From Sediminibacterium sp. UBA657 (GTDB lineage Bacteria > Bacteroidota > Bacteroidia > Chitinophagales > Chitinophagaceae): 60,661 bases of DNA. The DNA lies in contig DBOB01000012.1 of the NCBI GenBank assembly GCA_002299885.1, positions 1 through 60,661 of the forward strand. The letters are read 5' to 3'. The notes beneath the pieces were generated by a model, which was not told the origin of the DNA, ran no database searches, and saw only the letters and a list, made by a program, of their open reading frames with translations. Position 1 is the stretch's first letter; the number at the start of each line of letters is the position of its first letter. The position numbers were made by a program, and so were the translations under genes. Positions 34,222 through 44,291 of the stretch are shown here, piece after piece.

Positions 34222-35043
34222 TTAGTCTTCAGAAACCATGAAAACAATCGCTTGTCTTTGTCTGTAAATTACATTACGTCCATTTTGAACAGCTGGTTTC
34301 CATTTTGGACCTCTTTGAATTACACGTACTGCTTCTTCTTTAGTACCATAGCCAGGATCATTCTCTGCTTTTACTTCAGAGATAGAACCATCCTTAGATA
34401 CGATAAATGAAACCACTACAGAGTATTTTCCAGTAGGTGCACCATTTTCAACAGGTAAGTCTCTATTCAAGGTACGCTCTAGGTATCTAACCCATCCGCT
34501 TTGCCCACCAGGGAACTCAGCTTGGATTTGAACCGAAGTAAATAACTTGTCATAGTCTTCCTCTTTTGGTGCTTCCACCGCACCAGTACTTTGCTCAACA
34601 GGTGCAACCAATCCATCGTCTTTGGTACCCTCTTGGTTAAATGTACTGATCTTGGTTTCTTCCAATTTCTCTACTTCCTTGATTTCGTCTTCTTCTTTCA
34701 CTTCCTCGTCTTTTACAATTTTCGGAGGTGTGAACTTGGTTACTTCTACCTTTGGTGGTTCTTGTTTTGGTGGCGGTGGTGGAGGTGGTTCAGGCTTCTT
34801 TTCTTCTTGATTTACATTCTCTAAAGATAAATCTACCGCAACCACTTCTACTTTATCATCCTTTATTGAGTTTGATACAATCGCACCTACAGACAATAAA
34901 ACCGTCACAAGGAACATGCCCAAAAGACCGTTTCTCAAACGCTTATCATACGTTTTACGTAATTCATAAGCGCCATAAGCTTTATTCTTGCCTTCGAAAA
35001 GGATATCAAGAAAATCGGCGGTTAATATTTTATTTATGTCCAT
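34222..35043 (-). CDS. tonB: Energy transducer TonB
   Basis: Couples the inner-membrane proton gradient to outer-membrane transporters such as the SusC protein here. The 273-aa protein has a cytoplasmic N-terminal stretch with KNKAYGAYELRKTYDKRL, typical of Bacteroidota TonB. One membrane segment follows (about 38-58), then a proline-rich rigid spacer with a run of seven prolines (about 85-100) and a long acidic linker. The C-terminal TonB domain runs from about residue 170 (QAEFPGG to VIYRQRQAIVFMV). It ends the exbB-exbD-exbD-tonB operon, 11 nt after the second exbD, and is followed by a strong terminator. Confidence 0.94.
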   Translation of the reverse strand: MDINKILTADFLDILFEGKNKAYGAYELRKTYDKRLRNGLLGMFLVTVLLSVGAIVSNSIKDDKVEVVAVDLSLENVNQEEKKPEPPPPPPPKQEPPKVEVTKFTPPKIVKDEEVKEEDEIKEVEKLEETKISTFNQEGTKDDGLVAPVEQSTGAVEAPKEEDYDKLFTSVQIQAEFPGGQSGWVRYLERTLNRDLPVENGAPTGKYSVVVSFIVSKDGSISEVKAENDPGYGTKEEAVRVIQRGPKWKPAVQNGRNVIYRQRQAIVFMVSED

Positions 35044-35054
35044 GTTTAATGCTT

Positions 35055-35639
35055 TTAATTACTTGCCGAAGTTTGTGAACTTGCATCAGAAATTTTAACC
35101 AACTGGGCTTCCCCGTCAGAAATATCAACTAATGCATATTTTTTTACAACGTTAATAGCCATTTCATCCAAGATGTCAATTACATTTTTGTAATTACATT
35201 CAACACCAGGTTTGATCACGACTACGAAATCCTTGTATGGATTTTCAGCATCTCTTGATCTACTTCTAACGTCTGCTTTCTTTTTCAAGATCACATCACG
35301 GATAGAGTTCTCGCCGTTATAAGAGGCTGAAAGAAAATTAGAACCGTCTGATTTTAATTGTCCTTCGTAATAATAGATATGATTATCCGCCCCCATTAAG
35401 ATGGTAAGTACACCAGATTCTTTTGCCTTATTAGGCTCATCTGTGATTTTATCATCAGGCAAAAACAACTTTAACGCTGTTGGTTGGCTCATGGTTGTGG
35501 TGAAGATGAAGAAGGTAATCAATAAGAAACCTAAGTCCACCATTGGTGTTAAATCAACTCGCGTTGATAACTTTTTTCCTTTTTTGACCCCTGGTCCTTT
35601 CTTATGGCCACCACCCGAGGAGGTATCTAATTCTGCCAT
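35055..35639 (-). CDS. exbD: Biopolymer transport protein ExbD (second copy)
   Basis: A 194-aa ExbD/TolR-type subunit of the TonB motor. The short basic cytoplasmic N-terminus is followed by STRVDLTPMVDLGFLLITFFIF, the transmembrane helix with the essential aspartate (VDLGF). A periplasmic domain follows. It is one of two adjacent, clearly different ExbD genes, as often found in Bacteroidota, which may form mixed dimers within the ExbB pentamer. Gap to the preceding exbD is 28 nt. Confidence 0.92.
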   Translation of the reverse strand: MAELDTSSGGGHKKGPGVKKGKKLSTRVDLTPMVDLGFLLITFFIFTTTMSQPTALKLFLPDDKITDEPNKAKESGVLTILMGADNHIYYYEGQLKSDGSNFLSASYNGENSIRDVILKKKADVRSRSRDAENPYKDFVVVIKPGVECNYKNVIDILDEMAINVVKKYALVDISDGEAQLVKISDASSQTSASN

Positions 35640-35667
35640 TGTAAGCGCTTTTAATTAGTTATTAAAA

Positions 35668-36315
35668 TTAATCTTCCTGTTTTTCACCCTTCATAGAGCT
35701 CTTCCATAGTTCAGAGCCTTCTGGAGCGTTTTCAGGATTGGTAACCATTTGAAACTTCAACAATTCATTTTTCTTGAATGCTGCAATCACATTTCTGAAA
35801 GCTGGATACTTGGCAACATTGTCCCCTTTTAATAAAAGGTCCATTTTCTCACCTGCATATGCTGCTTTCACCACTTGCATCCAATAAGTCAATTCATTGT
35901 TCGTGCTATCCTTACATGGTATACCAGGTAATTGATCGCCTTTTCTGTTTTCTTCAGGAATCGATAAAAAAGAATTCAATCCAGTTAATGGAGCACCGAT
36001 GAAACCTGCTTTTTTGAAAGCAGCTACATTGATGCCTAAGTTACGCTCACCATTTATTGTATTCGCAACTAGTTCTTTCTTTTGTTCGTCATCCATGGTT
36101 AGGAAAACCTTACCATCCTTATCAATTGTAACTAAGACGAAGTCCTTGTTAGGAGCAACTTTAGAAGCCACCGAACTTGGTGTCTCAACTGCTATTGCTT
36201 CTGCAGGCTTGAACTTAGTTGTCAAGATGAAGAAAGACAATAAAAGGAAGGCCACATCACACATGGCTGTCATGTCGATGTTTGTACTCTTACGAGGTAA
36301 TTTGGCTCTACCCAT
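35668..36315 (-). CDS. exbD: Biopolymer transport protein ExbD (first copy)
   Basis: A 215-aa ExbD family protein. RKSTNIDMTAMCDVAFLLLSFF contains the membrane helix with the conserved aspartate (CDVAF). The periplasmic part is longer than in E. coli ExbD (141 aa) and contains LTYWMQVVKAAYAGEKMDLLLKGD, the usual TolR/ExbD-like strand-helix pattern. It follows exbB by 45 nt and precedes the second exbD by 28 nt. It is also known in such clusters as a generic biopolymer transporter. Confidence 0.92.
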   Translation of the reverse strand: MGRAKLPRKSTNIDMTAMCDVAFLLLSFFILTTKFKPAEAIAVETPSSVASKVAPNKDFVLVTIDKDGKVFLTMDDEQKKELVANTINGERNLGINVAAFKKAGFIGAPLTGLNSFLSIPEENRKGDQLPGIPCKDSTNNELTYWMQVVKAAYAGEKMDLLLKGDNVAKYPAFRNVIAAFKKNELLKFQMVTNPENAPEGSELWKSSMKGEKQED

Positions 36316-36360
36316 TGTATAGTCTTTTAATATTTATAAGGCCAGGCCTTAATGAATGAT

Positions 36361-37218
36361 TTATTTATAATTCGCTGCGAAGCTTTGAGTCAAAGTGAAA
36401 CCAGACTCATCGATTCCGTAAGTGATACCATCAATACTTGTAGTAAATACGTTGTACATGATGATTGCTACAGCAGAAGTACCAATACCTAATGCAGTAT
36501 TGTACAATGCCTCAGAGATACCTTGAGACAATTCACGTGCAGCTTCACCACCACCTTCTTCACCTAATTTAGAGAAAGAACGAATCATACCTAATACCGT
36601 ACCGAACAAACCTAATAAGGTTGCAACAGATGCGATTGTAGATAAGAAAACTAAGTTCTTTTCTAACATTGGTAATTCCAATGCAGTTGCTTCTTCGATT
36701 TCTTTTTGAATGTTTAATACTTTTTGATCAGTATCTAATTCTGTATTTGTAATCATTTCCTTGTACTTAGTCAAGCCAGATTTCATTACATTACCTACAG
36801 AACCTTTTTGCTTATCACATGCAGCCAAAGCCTTATCCACTTCTTTATTCGCTAAATGGAATTGTACTTGACGGATGAACTCAGCAATATTACCTGCTCC
36901 AGCAGCTTTTTTAATAGTCAATAATCTTTCAATAACGAAAGTCAAAACAATTAATAAGCTACCAATTAAAATAGGTACTACAATGCCACCCTCATACATT
37001 TTTGTAAATGTGCCCATAGGTCCTTTGTGCGCTGGCCAGAAACCACCATTTGGATCAGGGTTAGTGAAATTACTTGCGTTACCTAGAACAAAACGCCAGA
37101 TAACATAGCCTGCTACGATACAAGCGATTGGTGCTAAGGTTGCAATCAAGTTACCACCTTTTTTTTGTGCTGCTTGTTTAGAAGCTGCAGTTGCAGTTGG
37201 TTTAGATAAATCAGCCAT
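36361..37218 (-). CDS. exbB: MotA/TolQ/ExbB proton channel family protein
   Basis: A 285-aa stator subunit of the TonB motor. There is an N-terminal membrane segment (about 24-45). A second long helix (VPILIGSLLIVLTFVIERLL) is followed by a cytoplasmic helical domain. The two C-terminal helices carry LVFLSTIASVATLLGLFGTVLGMIRSF and ISEALYNTALGIGTSAVAIIMYN, the MotA/ExbB signature. It is the first gene of the tonB operon and is divergent from the metzincin gene over a 239-nt gap in which I see no exact -7 box for it. Confidence 0.95.
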   Translation of the reverse strand: MADLSKPTATAASKQAAQKKGGNLIATLAPIACIVAGYVIWRFVLGNASNFTNPDPNGGFWPAHKGPMGTFTKMYEGGIVVPILIGSLLIVLTFVIERLLTIKKAAGAGNIAEFIRQVQFHLANKEVDKALAACDKQKGSVGNVMKSGLTKYKEMITNTELDTDQKVLNIQKEIEEATALELPMLEKNLVFLSTIASVATLLGLFGTVLGMIRSFSKLGEEGGGEAARELSQGISEALYNTALGIGTSAVAIIMYNVFTTSIDGITYGIDESGFTLTQSFAANYK

Positions 37219-37457
37219 GATTCAATTGATTTTTGGTTTTAAATTAAATTTATAAAAAAGTGATTTAATCCTAGAAACTAAAGCCGATTTTTTTAAGAAT
37301 CTTAACGCTTGGGTTTCTAAGGGCTTACAAAATAAGTAAATTATTGATTGAAACAATTTTCAAGACATTTTTTTATGTAAAAAAATTATTATCAAAATAG
37401 TTTAGCCTGAATGGAATATATTTAGGGGACGTTTTCAAAAAACTATAATTATATAAT

Positions 37458-39974
37458 ATGAAAAAAAACCTAGCAATTATTAGTCTTTGTGTCCTAATGA
37501 CAGGCCTTGTCCATGCCCAAAGACCTATCCCTCCTATGGCGGTGGATACAAGCGCTGCAGCTGGTGCTAAAAAAGACCTTCCAGCAAAAACAGGCCCAAA
37601 ATCCTTTAAAGAATTCATCACAAAGAAGGCTGTGACCCAAAAAGGGGTTTTTACAGTACACTTTCAAGACGATAAGTTCTACTTTGACATCCAAGATAGC
37701 CTTTTGGGAAGAGAGTTGATCGCTGTAACCCGCTATGCTAAAGTAGCAGGTGGCGCCAGAAAATATGGTGGTGAGCAAGTGAATGAGCAAACCATCCAAT
37801 TCGAAAAAGGACCTAATAACCGTATTTTTATGCGTGTGGTATCCCTTATTAGTAGGGCGGATTCAACTCAAACCATCGCAAAAGCGGTAAAAAACTCTTA
37901 TTTAGACCCAATTGTAGCGGCTTTTGAAGTTAAAGCTTATGGTAAAGACTCTGCAAGTTCAATCATCGATGTAACCGACTTTTTTAAAGGTGATAATCAG
38001 GCTGTTAGCTTGAGCAGTTTTGAGAAGAGAAACTTTAACCTATCAGGACTTGCTTCTGATCGTTCTTATATTGAAACAATCAAGTCCTACCCAATTAACA
38101 TTGAAGTTAGAACAGTAAAAACTTACAATGCTAGTTCCCCAATGCCAGGAAGTCCTGCAGGTAGTAGCTTTATCCCAGCAGCTGCAAACGCTGGTGCGGT
38201 AACCTTTGAATTGAATACCTCTATCTTATTGTTGCCTAAAACACCAATGGGACGTCGTTTATTTGATTCAAGAGTAGGGTATTTTGCAGATAATTTTGTG
38301 GAATATTCAGATGACCAACAAAAAGTAAAAAATCAAGTATTTGCTGTTCGTTATCGTTTAGAACCAAAACCTCAAGACTTAGAAAAATATAAAAGAGGTG
38401 AATTGGTTGAACCAATGAAGCCTATAGTTTATTATGTAGATCCAGCAACACCTAAAAAATGGGTGCCTTATTTAATCGCTGGTGTAAATGACTGGAATAT
38501 TGCATTTGAAAAAGCAGGTTGGAAAAATGCTATCGTAGGAAAAGAATGGCCTAATGATAGTACAATGAGTTTAGAAGACGCACGTTTTTCTGTGATTCGT
38601 TATTTCGCTTCAGACATTGAAAATGCATATGGCCCTCAAGTACATGATCCACGTAGTGGAGAAATTTTAGAAAGCCATGTAGGATGGTATCATAATGTAA
38701 TGAGCTTAGTACACGATTGGTATATGGTTCAAACAGCAGCAGTTGATCCTGCAGCTAGAAAAATGCATTTTGATGATGAGTTAATGGGGAACTTAATTCG
38801 TTTTGTATCCTCTCACGAAATTGGTCACACATTAGGTTTAAGACATAATATGGGTAGTTCAAGTAAAACGCCTGTAGAAAAATTAAGAGATAAAACATGG
38901 GTAGAAGCAAATGGTCACACGGCATCTATCATGGACTATGCGCGCTTTAACTATGTTGCTCAACCAGAAGATAAGATTTCACAAGCTGGATTGTTCCCAA
39001 GAATAGGCGACTATGATAAATGGGCGATTCAATGGGGTTATACCTACACTGGCGAAAATGATGCACAAGCCGATCGCAAGATCAATAACAAGTGGATTGT
39101 AGATAATTTAAGCAAGAACCCAAGAGTTTGGTTTGGTGGTGAAGGAAGAAATGATGACCCAAGAGCTCAAACAGAAGACTTAGGTGACAACTCAATGTTA
39201 GCTAGTGAATATGGTATTAAGAATTTGAAAAGAATCTTAGTAAACTTACCTGAGTGGACAAAAGAAGAAGGAGATCGTTATGAAAACTTAAGTCAAATGT
39301 ATGGTCAAGTTGTTGGACAATTTAGCAGGTACATGGGCCATGTGTTGAGAAATGTTGGAGGTGTTCAAGAAACATTTAAAAGTGTAGAAGAAAAAGGAGA
39401 CGTATATACTCCAACATCAGTTGCAACGCAAAAACAAGCAATGCAATTTTTCCATACACAATTATTTACTACACCTAAGTGGTTATTGGATGCATCTATT
39501 CTAAATAAGTTTGCAAATCCAGTAAGCAATGAGCGTGTACAAACAATACAAACAAGTATCTTAAGATCATTATTAGATAAGAACAGATTGTATCGTATTA
39601 CTACAAGCCAAACAAGATTTGGTGCAAGTTCTTATGCATTGAATGAGATGATGGATGATTTAAGAAAGGGTTTATTCAGTGATGTAAGTAAAGCAGACAT
39701 CTACCGTAGAAATTTACAGAAAACTTTTGTAAGTCAATTAGACGAAATACTTAATCCATCATCTGCTTCTGCATCAGCGGCTGCCGGTATGATTCGTTTA
39801 GGTGCTCCAAGTGCAGATGTAGAAAATACAGATGTTGCATCTGAAGCAAAAGCACAATTGAAAAAATTAGCTGCTTCATTACAAGCTGCAAAAGCAACTG
39901 CAACCGATGCAAATGCTGTAAATCATATCAATGACTTACAAGACAGAATCAAGCAAGCATTGGATCCTAAATAA
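37458..39974 (+). CDS. Secreted zinc-dependent metalloprotease (DUF5117/DUF4953 metzincin type)
   Basis: An 838-aa exported protein with a signal peptide (MKKNLAIISLCVLMTGLVHAQ). The long N-terminal part resembles DUF5118/DUF5117. The catalytic segment HEIGHTLGLRH (H453, E454, H457, H463) is the metzincin zinc site, and SIMDYARF (M492) is the Met-turn about 30 residues later. The C-terminal third is helical and ends in an Ala/Lys-rich stretch. Such proteins are common and often abundant in Bacteroidota, but their substrates are unknown. A near-consensus -7 box (TATATTTA, 37417-37424) lies upstream, and a bidirectional terminator follows. Confidence 0.9.
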   Translation: MKKNLAIISLCVLMTGLVHAQRPIPPMAVDTSAAAGAKKDLPAKTGPKSFKEFITKKAVTQKGVFTVHFQDDKFYFDIQDSLLGRELIAVTRYAKVAGGARKYGGEQVNEQTIQFEKGPNNRIFMRVVSLISRADSTQTIAKAVKNSYLDPIVAAFEVKAYGKDSASSIIDVTDFFKGDNQAVSLSSFEKRNFNLSGLASDRSYIETIKSYPINIEVRTVKTYNASSPMPGSPAGSSFIPAAANAGAVTFELNTSILLLPKTPMGRRLFDSRVGYFADNFVEYSDDQQKVKNQVFAVRYRLEPKPQDLEKYKRGELVEPMKPIVYYVDPATPKKWVPYLIAGVNDWNIAFEKAGWKNAIVGKEWPNDSTMSLEDARFSVIRYFASDIENAYGPQVHDPRSGEILESHVGWYHNVMSLVHDWYMVQTAAVDPAARKMHFDDELMGNLIRFVSSHEIGHTLGLRHNMGSSSKTPVEKLRDKTWVEANGHTASIMDYARFNYVAQPEDKISQAGLFPRIGDYDKWAIQWGYTYTGENDAQADRKINNKWIVDNLSKNPRVWFGGEGRNDDPRAQTEDLGDNSMLASEYGIKNLKRILVNLPEWTKEEGDRYENLSQMYGQVVGQFSRYMGHVLRNVGGVQETFKSVEEKGDVYTPTSVATQKQAMQFFHTQLFTTPKWLLDASILNKFANPVSNERVQTIQTSILRSLLDKNRLYRITTSQTRFGASSYALNEMMDDLRKGLFSDVSKADIYRRNLQKTFVSQLDEILNPSSASASAAAGMIRLGAPSADVENTDVASEAKAQLKKLAASLQAAKATATDANAVNHINDLQDRIKQALDPK

Positions 39975-40046
39975 CCATTAAAGAGATAGATTAGCAAAAC
40001 TAATGCTTCATTTTAATGCTTTGGTCTAGTTGATCTAAATCAAAAA

Positions 40047-40067
40047 CGCCTCCAAAATTTGGAGGCG
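40047..40067. terminator. Bidirectional intrinsic terminator between the metzincin and MacB-like genes
   Basis: CGCCTCCAAA and TTTGGAGGCG form a 10-bp stem around one A. It is flanked by five A upstream and seven T downstream, so it can terminate transcripts from both convergent genes. Confidence 0.95.
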
Positions 40068-40095
40068 TTTTTTTATCGTTAAACTATGAAACAAA

Positions 40096-41376
40096 TTATT
40101 CGTATCTCAATGCATTGATAGGATTCAAAGAGGCTGCCTTCATTGCAGGATAAATCCCTGCTACCAATCCTACGCCAGAACAAATAACAATACCTGTAAT
40201 CACCCAGAACCAAGGAATAACAAAGCCTGTGCTTAATACCACACTAAATATATTTCCAACCAGTACCCCTAATAAGATACCAAATACCGCACCTAATAAA
40301 CTAATAATTACACTTTCAAATAAAAATTGTCTACGAACGTCTTTTCTCTTTCCTCCTAAGGCTTTAATCAAACCTACTTCTCTTGTTCTTTCGTTTACTG
40401 CAACCAACATAATATTCATTAAACCAATAGCAGCGCCTATCAAAGTAATCATACCAATTGCACCAGCTGCACCACTAATACCAGCTAAAAAACCAATGAA
40501 CAATTGTGCAAACTTGTCACTCTTGTCAATGATAAAATTATCTGATTCAGTTGGAATTAATTTTCTTGCTTTTCTCATCTGTAACATTGCTTCATCTATT
40601 GCAGGTTCTAATTCAACGACATTATTAACCGCAACACCTAACTGATAAGAAGGATTGGTGTTCTGATATTGACGTACGTTTTTCAAAGAGGTCACAACCA
40701 CATCATCCTGTCTTAACATCGCACTTGAACCTTTTGCTTTCAACAAACCAATTACGCGATAAGGTTTTCCTTGAACCAAAATAATTTTATCGACGCTTTT
40801 TTCTGGATTTCTAGGAAAAAGTTTAGTGGCAACACTATTACCTATCATGCAAACATTGCGTCCAGATTGAATGTCCACTGCATTTAGATTTCTGCCCACT
40901 GCAAGTTGGTATCCATTGACTGCTAAATAATTTTCATCAGCACCCCACATACCAATTTGAGGATTGGTCTTTAAGTTTTTATAGACAATTTCATTATTCC
41001 CACTCGCTCTTCTATACACACTTACCTGTGCTCTATTGAAACTATAATTATTTTTAAAATAAAGTGACTCCTCTAATTTAAACGGCTTGTCTAAATTTGA
41101 TTTTTTTTCTTTCTGTCCTTTCTTGGTTTTAGAAAACTCTTCGCCCTGAGGAGGACCGCCCATTCTAGCATTCATTTCCTTATAACGTATTGTAAATGCA
41201 TTCGCACCCATGAAAGAGAAATTCTCCTTTAAACTTTGGTTCATAGCAGAGATGGCTGTAATAATACCAATAAGTGCCATAATACCAAAAGCAATAATTG
41301 CTACGGTAATACTAGTTCTTAGCTTATTGCCTTTTACGGTACGCCAAGCCAATACAAATGAGTCCTGTAAGGTCAT
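40096..41376 (-). CDS. MacB/FtsX-type ABC transporter permease
   Basis: A 426-aa inner-membrane permease with one N-terminal membrane segment following LAWRTVKGNKLRTSITV. A large periplasmic MacB-like domain (about 45-290) has an unusual basic low-complexity insertion (KTKKGQKEKKS). Three C-terminal segments follow, with NIMLVAVNERTREVGLIKALGGKRKDVRRQ between the first two. The architecture fits tripartite efflux or lipoprotein-release mechanotransmission systems. No ATPase or membrane-fusion gene is adjacent, so the partners lie elsewhere. The nuo operon ends 79 nt upstream of its start. Confidence 0.92.
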   Translation of the reverse strand: MTLQDSFVLAWRTVKGNKLRTSITVAIIAFGIMALIGIITAISAMNQSLKENFSFMGANAFTIRYKEMNARMGGPPQGEEFSKTKKGQKEKKSNLDKPFKLEESLYFKNNYSFNRAQVSVYRRASGNNEIVYKNLKTNPQIGMWGADENYLAVNGYQLAVGRNLNAVDIQSGRNVCMIGNSVATKLFPRNPEKSVDKIILVQGKPYRVIGLLKAKGSSAMLRQDDVVVTSLKNVRQYQNTNPSYQLGVAVNNVVELEPAIDEAMLQMRKARKLIPTESDNFIIDKSDKFAQLFIGFLAGISGAAGAIGMITLIGAAIGLMNIMLVAVNERTREVGLIKALGGKRKDVRRQFLFESVIISLLGAVFGILLGVLVGNIFSVVLSTGFVIPWFWVITGIVICSGVGLVAGIYPAMKAASLNPINALRYE

Positions 41377-41414
41377 AAAATCTGTTTATCTGTCCCTAAA
41401 GGTAGCACAGATTG

Positions 41415-41433
41415 GATAAGGTACCACCTTATC
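41415..41433. other. Inverted repeat GATAAGGT ACC ACCTTATC
   Basis: Perfect 8-bp arms around 3 nt, between the end of nuoN and the start of the MacB-like gene. There is no U-tract on either strand, so it is a weak terminator candidate. It could be an operator of the MacB-like gene or an mRNA 3' end stabiliser of the nuo transcript. Confidence 0.45.
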
Positions 41434-41455
41434 TACAAAACTTATTGAGGAACGG

Positions 41456-42841
41456 CTAAAAGTAAAGATAAGAGAGGAATACATTGGGTAAAATACCTAT
41501 CGCAAGTATCAAAATTGCAAAAACAAGTAATTTGTACTTATATCCTTGCTCCACTTCATGTATTGCTGGTTCACCTTCCACAAAATACATGGCTTGGATC
41601 AATTTGAAATAGTAGTACACACTTACTGCTGCAAAAAGAATGGCTAAGGCAACCAGCCAAAGTCCTATTCCTGATTGTACCGCTGCATTCAACATATAAT
41701 ACTTTGCAAAGAATCCGCCAGTAAGAGGAATGCCTGCTAATGATAATGTAAAAATAGTTGTCATTGCCGCCAATAAAGGTTCTTTTTTAGCTAAACCATT
41801 GAAAGCTTCAAAACTGTATTCTTTCATTTTAATCAATACCCCAAATAAGCCAATACTTGCTACTGAATAGGCCATGATATAAAGTAGGATGCCTTCGTTG
41901 GCAAAACTGCTAGGACCATATAAAGCAAAAAGCATAAATCCAACTTGAGCAATACTAGAATAAGCTAGCATACGCTTTACACTGCGCTGAAATACAGCAG
42001 TGATATTTCCAACAAACAAAGTGGAGATTAAAACAAAAGTTAATAATAATTCCCAAGCATATCCTAATGCTTTAAATTGACTGTGAAATAAGACCACAAA
42101 TGCAATGATGGCTGTGGCTTTTACAATGGTTGCCATGAATGAAGTAAACACAGTTGGTGCACCATCATACACGTCTGGTGTCCAAAAATGGAAAGGCGCT
42201 GCAGACACTTTAAAATTAAATGAAACAAAAATTAAAATTAAACCTGCAGACTGCATAAGCTGTTCTCTCACCATACCTGTTGCTGGATTAACGTTTGGTG
42301 CAACCAATTGGAAGGTGCCAGTTGCACCATAAATAAATGTAATCCCTAATAAAAAAATACCTGTAGAAAACGCCCCCATTAAGAAATATTTCAAGGCCGC
42401 TTCGTTGCTGTTTAAATTCTTTTTATCTGCACCAGTAAGGATATATAAAGGGATAGATAAAATTTCAACGCCTATAAACAACATCAATAAATTATTGAAA
42501 GAAGTTAGAATACTAGCACCACAAAGAATAAAGAAAAATAAAGCATAAAAGTCTGCTGCATGGTTGCCAATTTTGGCAATTTCATCTCCATTTAACCAAA
42601 CATATAAAAAGGTTAAAATAAATAAAATAGTATTCACATATAAACCAAACTGTGTAAAGGAAAGTAATCCCTTATAATCTACCGGGATTGTATAAATGCC
42701 ATTTAATTGTAAAACGTTGGCTACAATTAAGGCCAAGAGTCCTACTAATGCAATGCGTGTATGCGTTTTCTCATTGTCAAATATCCAAGAAGCAAACATC
42801 ATTAATACACCTAACAAAGCCGAAGCAATAATTGCGTTCAT
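41456..42841 (-). CDS. nuoN: NADH-quinone oxidoreductase subunit N
   Basis: A 461-aa Mrp antiporter-like proton-pumping subunit of complex I. About 13-14 hydrophobic segments are present, with KFFLMGAFSTGIFLLG-type sequence (YFLMGAFSTGIF), APFHFWTPDVYDGAPT and KRMLAYSSIAQVGFM. These hold the lysines and histidine of the antiporter channel. It is the last gene of nuoA-N, 15 nt after nuoM. An inverted repeat without a U-tract lies downstream. Confidence 0.96.
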   Translation of the reverse strand: MNAIIASALLGVLMMFASWIFDNEKTHTRIALVGLLALIVANVLQLNGIYTIPVDYKGLLSFTQFGLYVNTILFILTFLYVWLNGDEIAKIGNHAADFYALFFFILCGASILTSFNNLLMLFIGVEILSIPLYILTGADKKNLNSNEAALKYFLMGAFSTGIFLLGITFIYGATGTFQLVAPNVNPATGMVREQLMQSAGLILIFVSFNFKVSAAPFHFWTPDVYDGAPTVFTSFMATIVKATAIIAFVVLFHSQFKALGYAWELLLTFVLISTLFVGNITAVFQRSVKRMLAYSSIAQVGFMLFALYGPSSFANEGILLYIMAYSVASIGLFGVLIKMKEYSFEAFNGLAKKEPLLAAMTTIFTLSLAGIPLTGGFFAKYYMLNAAVQSGIGLWLVALAILFAAVSVYYYFKLIQAMYFVEGEPAIHEVEQGYKYKLLVFAILILAIGILPNVFLSYLYF

Positions 42842-42856
42842 TATAAATTCATTTAA

Positions 42857-44278
42857 TTATTTGATAAATAATTGTTGTAATGTATCTGCAGTTAAATCAA
42901 ATAAAGGAGCAGGATATACTCCAGAAATGATCACCACAATCAACAAAACGATCAACACAAACTGTGCAGGCACATTTGGCGCTTGCATCTTACTCATTTT
43001 TTCACTCACTTCACCATACGCACATTTTTGAACCATATTCAATGTATAAATAGCAGCCAATACCACACTTACTCCAGCAGCAGCTGCAGTCCAAGGTTTG
43101 AATTGGAATAAACTATTGAACATTAAAAACTCGCCTACAAATGCATTGGTTAGTGGTAATGCAATATTTGCAAAAGCAAATCCTACTAATAAAATACCTA
43201 AGGTTGGATTTTGTTTAGCAAGGCCACCCATCTCTTTTAAAGACCTTGTACCTGTTTGTTGTTCAATGATGTCGGCAATAATCCATAGACCTAATACATT
43301 CACGCCGTGAGAGAATAATTGAATCAATACACCTTGAGCACCTATTTCGTTATTGGCAAATAAAGCTGCACTCATCAAACCAATATGCGCAATAGAAGAG
43401 TATGCAATCAGTCGCTTCATATCGTCCTGACGAATTGCAATAAAGGATGCATATAAAATTCCAATTACAGAAAGGATGACTACAAAATTTGAATGTGCAC
43501 TAAAAGCATTTGGGAACAAAGGCATTAGCCATCTCATTACACCATACAAGCCCATTTTAACCATCACTGCACTCAATACCATTGTCACCGCTGTAGGTGA
43601 TTGTTCGTAGGCATCTGGCTGCCACGTATGTAAAGGGAATATCGGCATCTTAATTGCAAAAGCTGTAAAGAATAGAGCAAACGCAGTTAATTGCTGCCCA
43701 GCACTTAAACTAGCTTGTTTGAATGATTGTATCGCGAAGCTTTGATCAGCAGTATGTGTGTACACCAAAATAATGCCAATCAACATAAATAAAGATCCTA
43801 GGAATGTATAAATAAAGAATTTAAATGTCACTGCAATACGCTTTTCTCCTCCCCAAATTGAACAAAGAAAATACACAGGAATCAATGCTAGTTCCCAGAA
43901 GAAATAAAATAACAAAGCATCCCCTGCTAAAAACACTCCTAATAATCCTGTTTGTGTAAATAACATCAATGACAAAAATTGAGCCCTATTTTTTATTTCA
44001 TTTTTAGAAGTGGCCATGAAGATAGCAGGGAAACTTATGCCTGTCAATAAAAGTAAAATTTTAGATAAGCCATCTGCAGTTAAAACAAATCGTGCATTGA
44101 TACTTGATATCCAGCTAGCATCAAAATTTGCTGCTCCATTGAACGCAATATTCAATGCCAAAGCCAATGTGATACCACTTGATGCAATCGCAATATAGTT
44201 TGCCTTTTCATTTTGTTTCACAAAAAGCAAAATGATTGCTGCGATAAACGGAATAGATAGAATTGAAAGTAATACCAT
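42857..44278 (-). CDS. nuoM: NADH-quinone oxidoreductase subunit M
   Basis: A 473-aa antiporter-like membrane subunit of complex I. Conserved segments are FYFFWELALIPVYFL (the glutamate of TM5), FPLHTWQPDAYEQSPTAVTM, and KRLIAYSSIAHIGLM with the channel lysines. Length is typical. It is 13 nt after nuoL and 15 nt before nuoN, so a single polycistronic message is likely. Confidence 0.97.
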   Translation of the reverse strand: MVLLSILSIPFIAAIILLFVKQNEKANYIAIASSGITLALALNIAFNGAANFDASWISSINARFVLTADGLSKILLLLTGISFPAIFMATSKNEIKNRAQFLSLMLFTQTGLLGVFLAGDALLFYFFWELALIPVYFLCSIWGGEKRIAVTFKFFIYTFLGSLFMLIGIILVYTHTADQSFAIQSFKQASLSAGQQLTAFALFFTAFAIKMPIFPLHTWQPDAYEQSPTAVTMVLSAVMVKMGLYGVMRWLMPLFPNAFSAHSNFVVILSVIGILYASFIAIRQDDMKRLIAYSSIAHIGLMSAALFANNEIGAQGVLIQLFSHGVNVLGLWIIADIIEQQTGTRSLKEMGGLAKQNPTLGILLVGFAFANIALPLTNAFVGEFLMFNSLFQFKPWTAAAAGVSVVLAAIYTLNMVQKCAYGEVSEKMSKMQAPNVPAQFVLIVLLIVVIISGVYPAPLFDLTADTLQQLFIK

Positions 44279-44291
44279 TATTGCTATAAAT

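Noticed and set aside
34591..34824. Open frames on the plus strand rich in Gly, Trp and aromatic residues
   Set aside because: They are antisense shadows of the proline-rich and acidic spacer of tonB; the composition follows directly from CCN proline codons read backwards.
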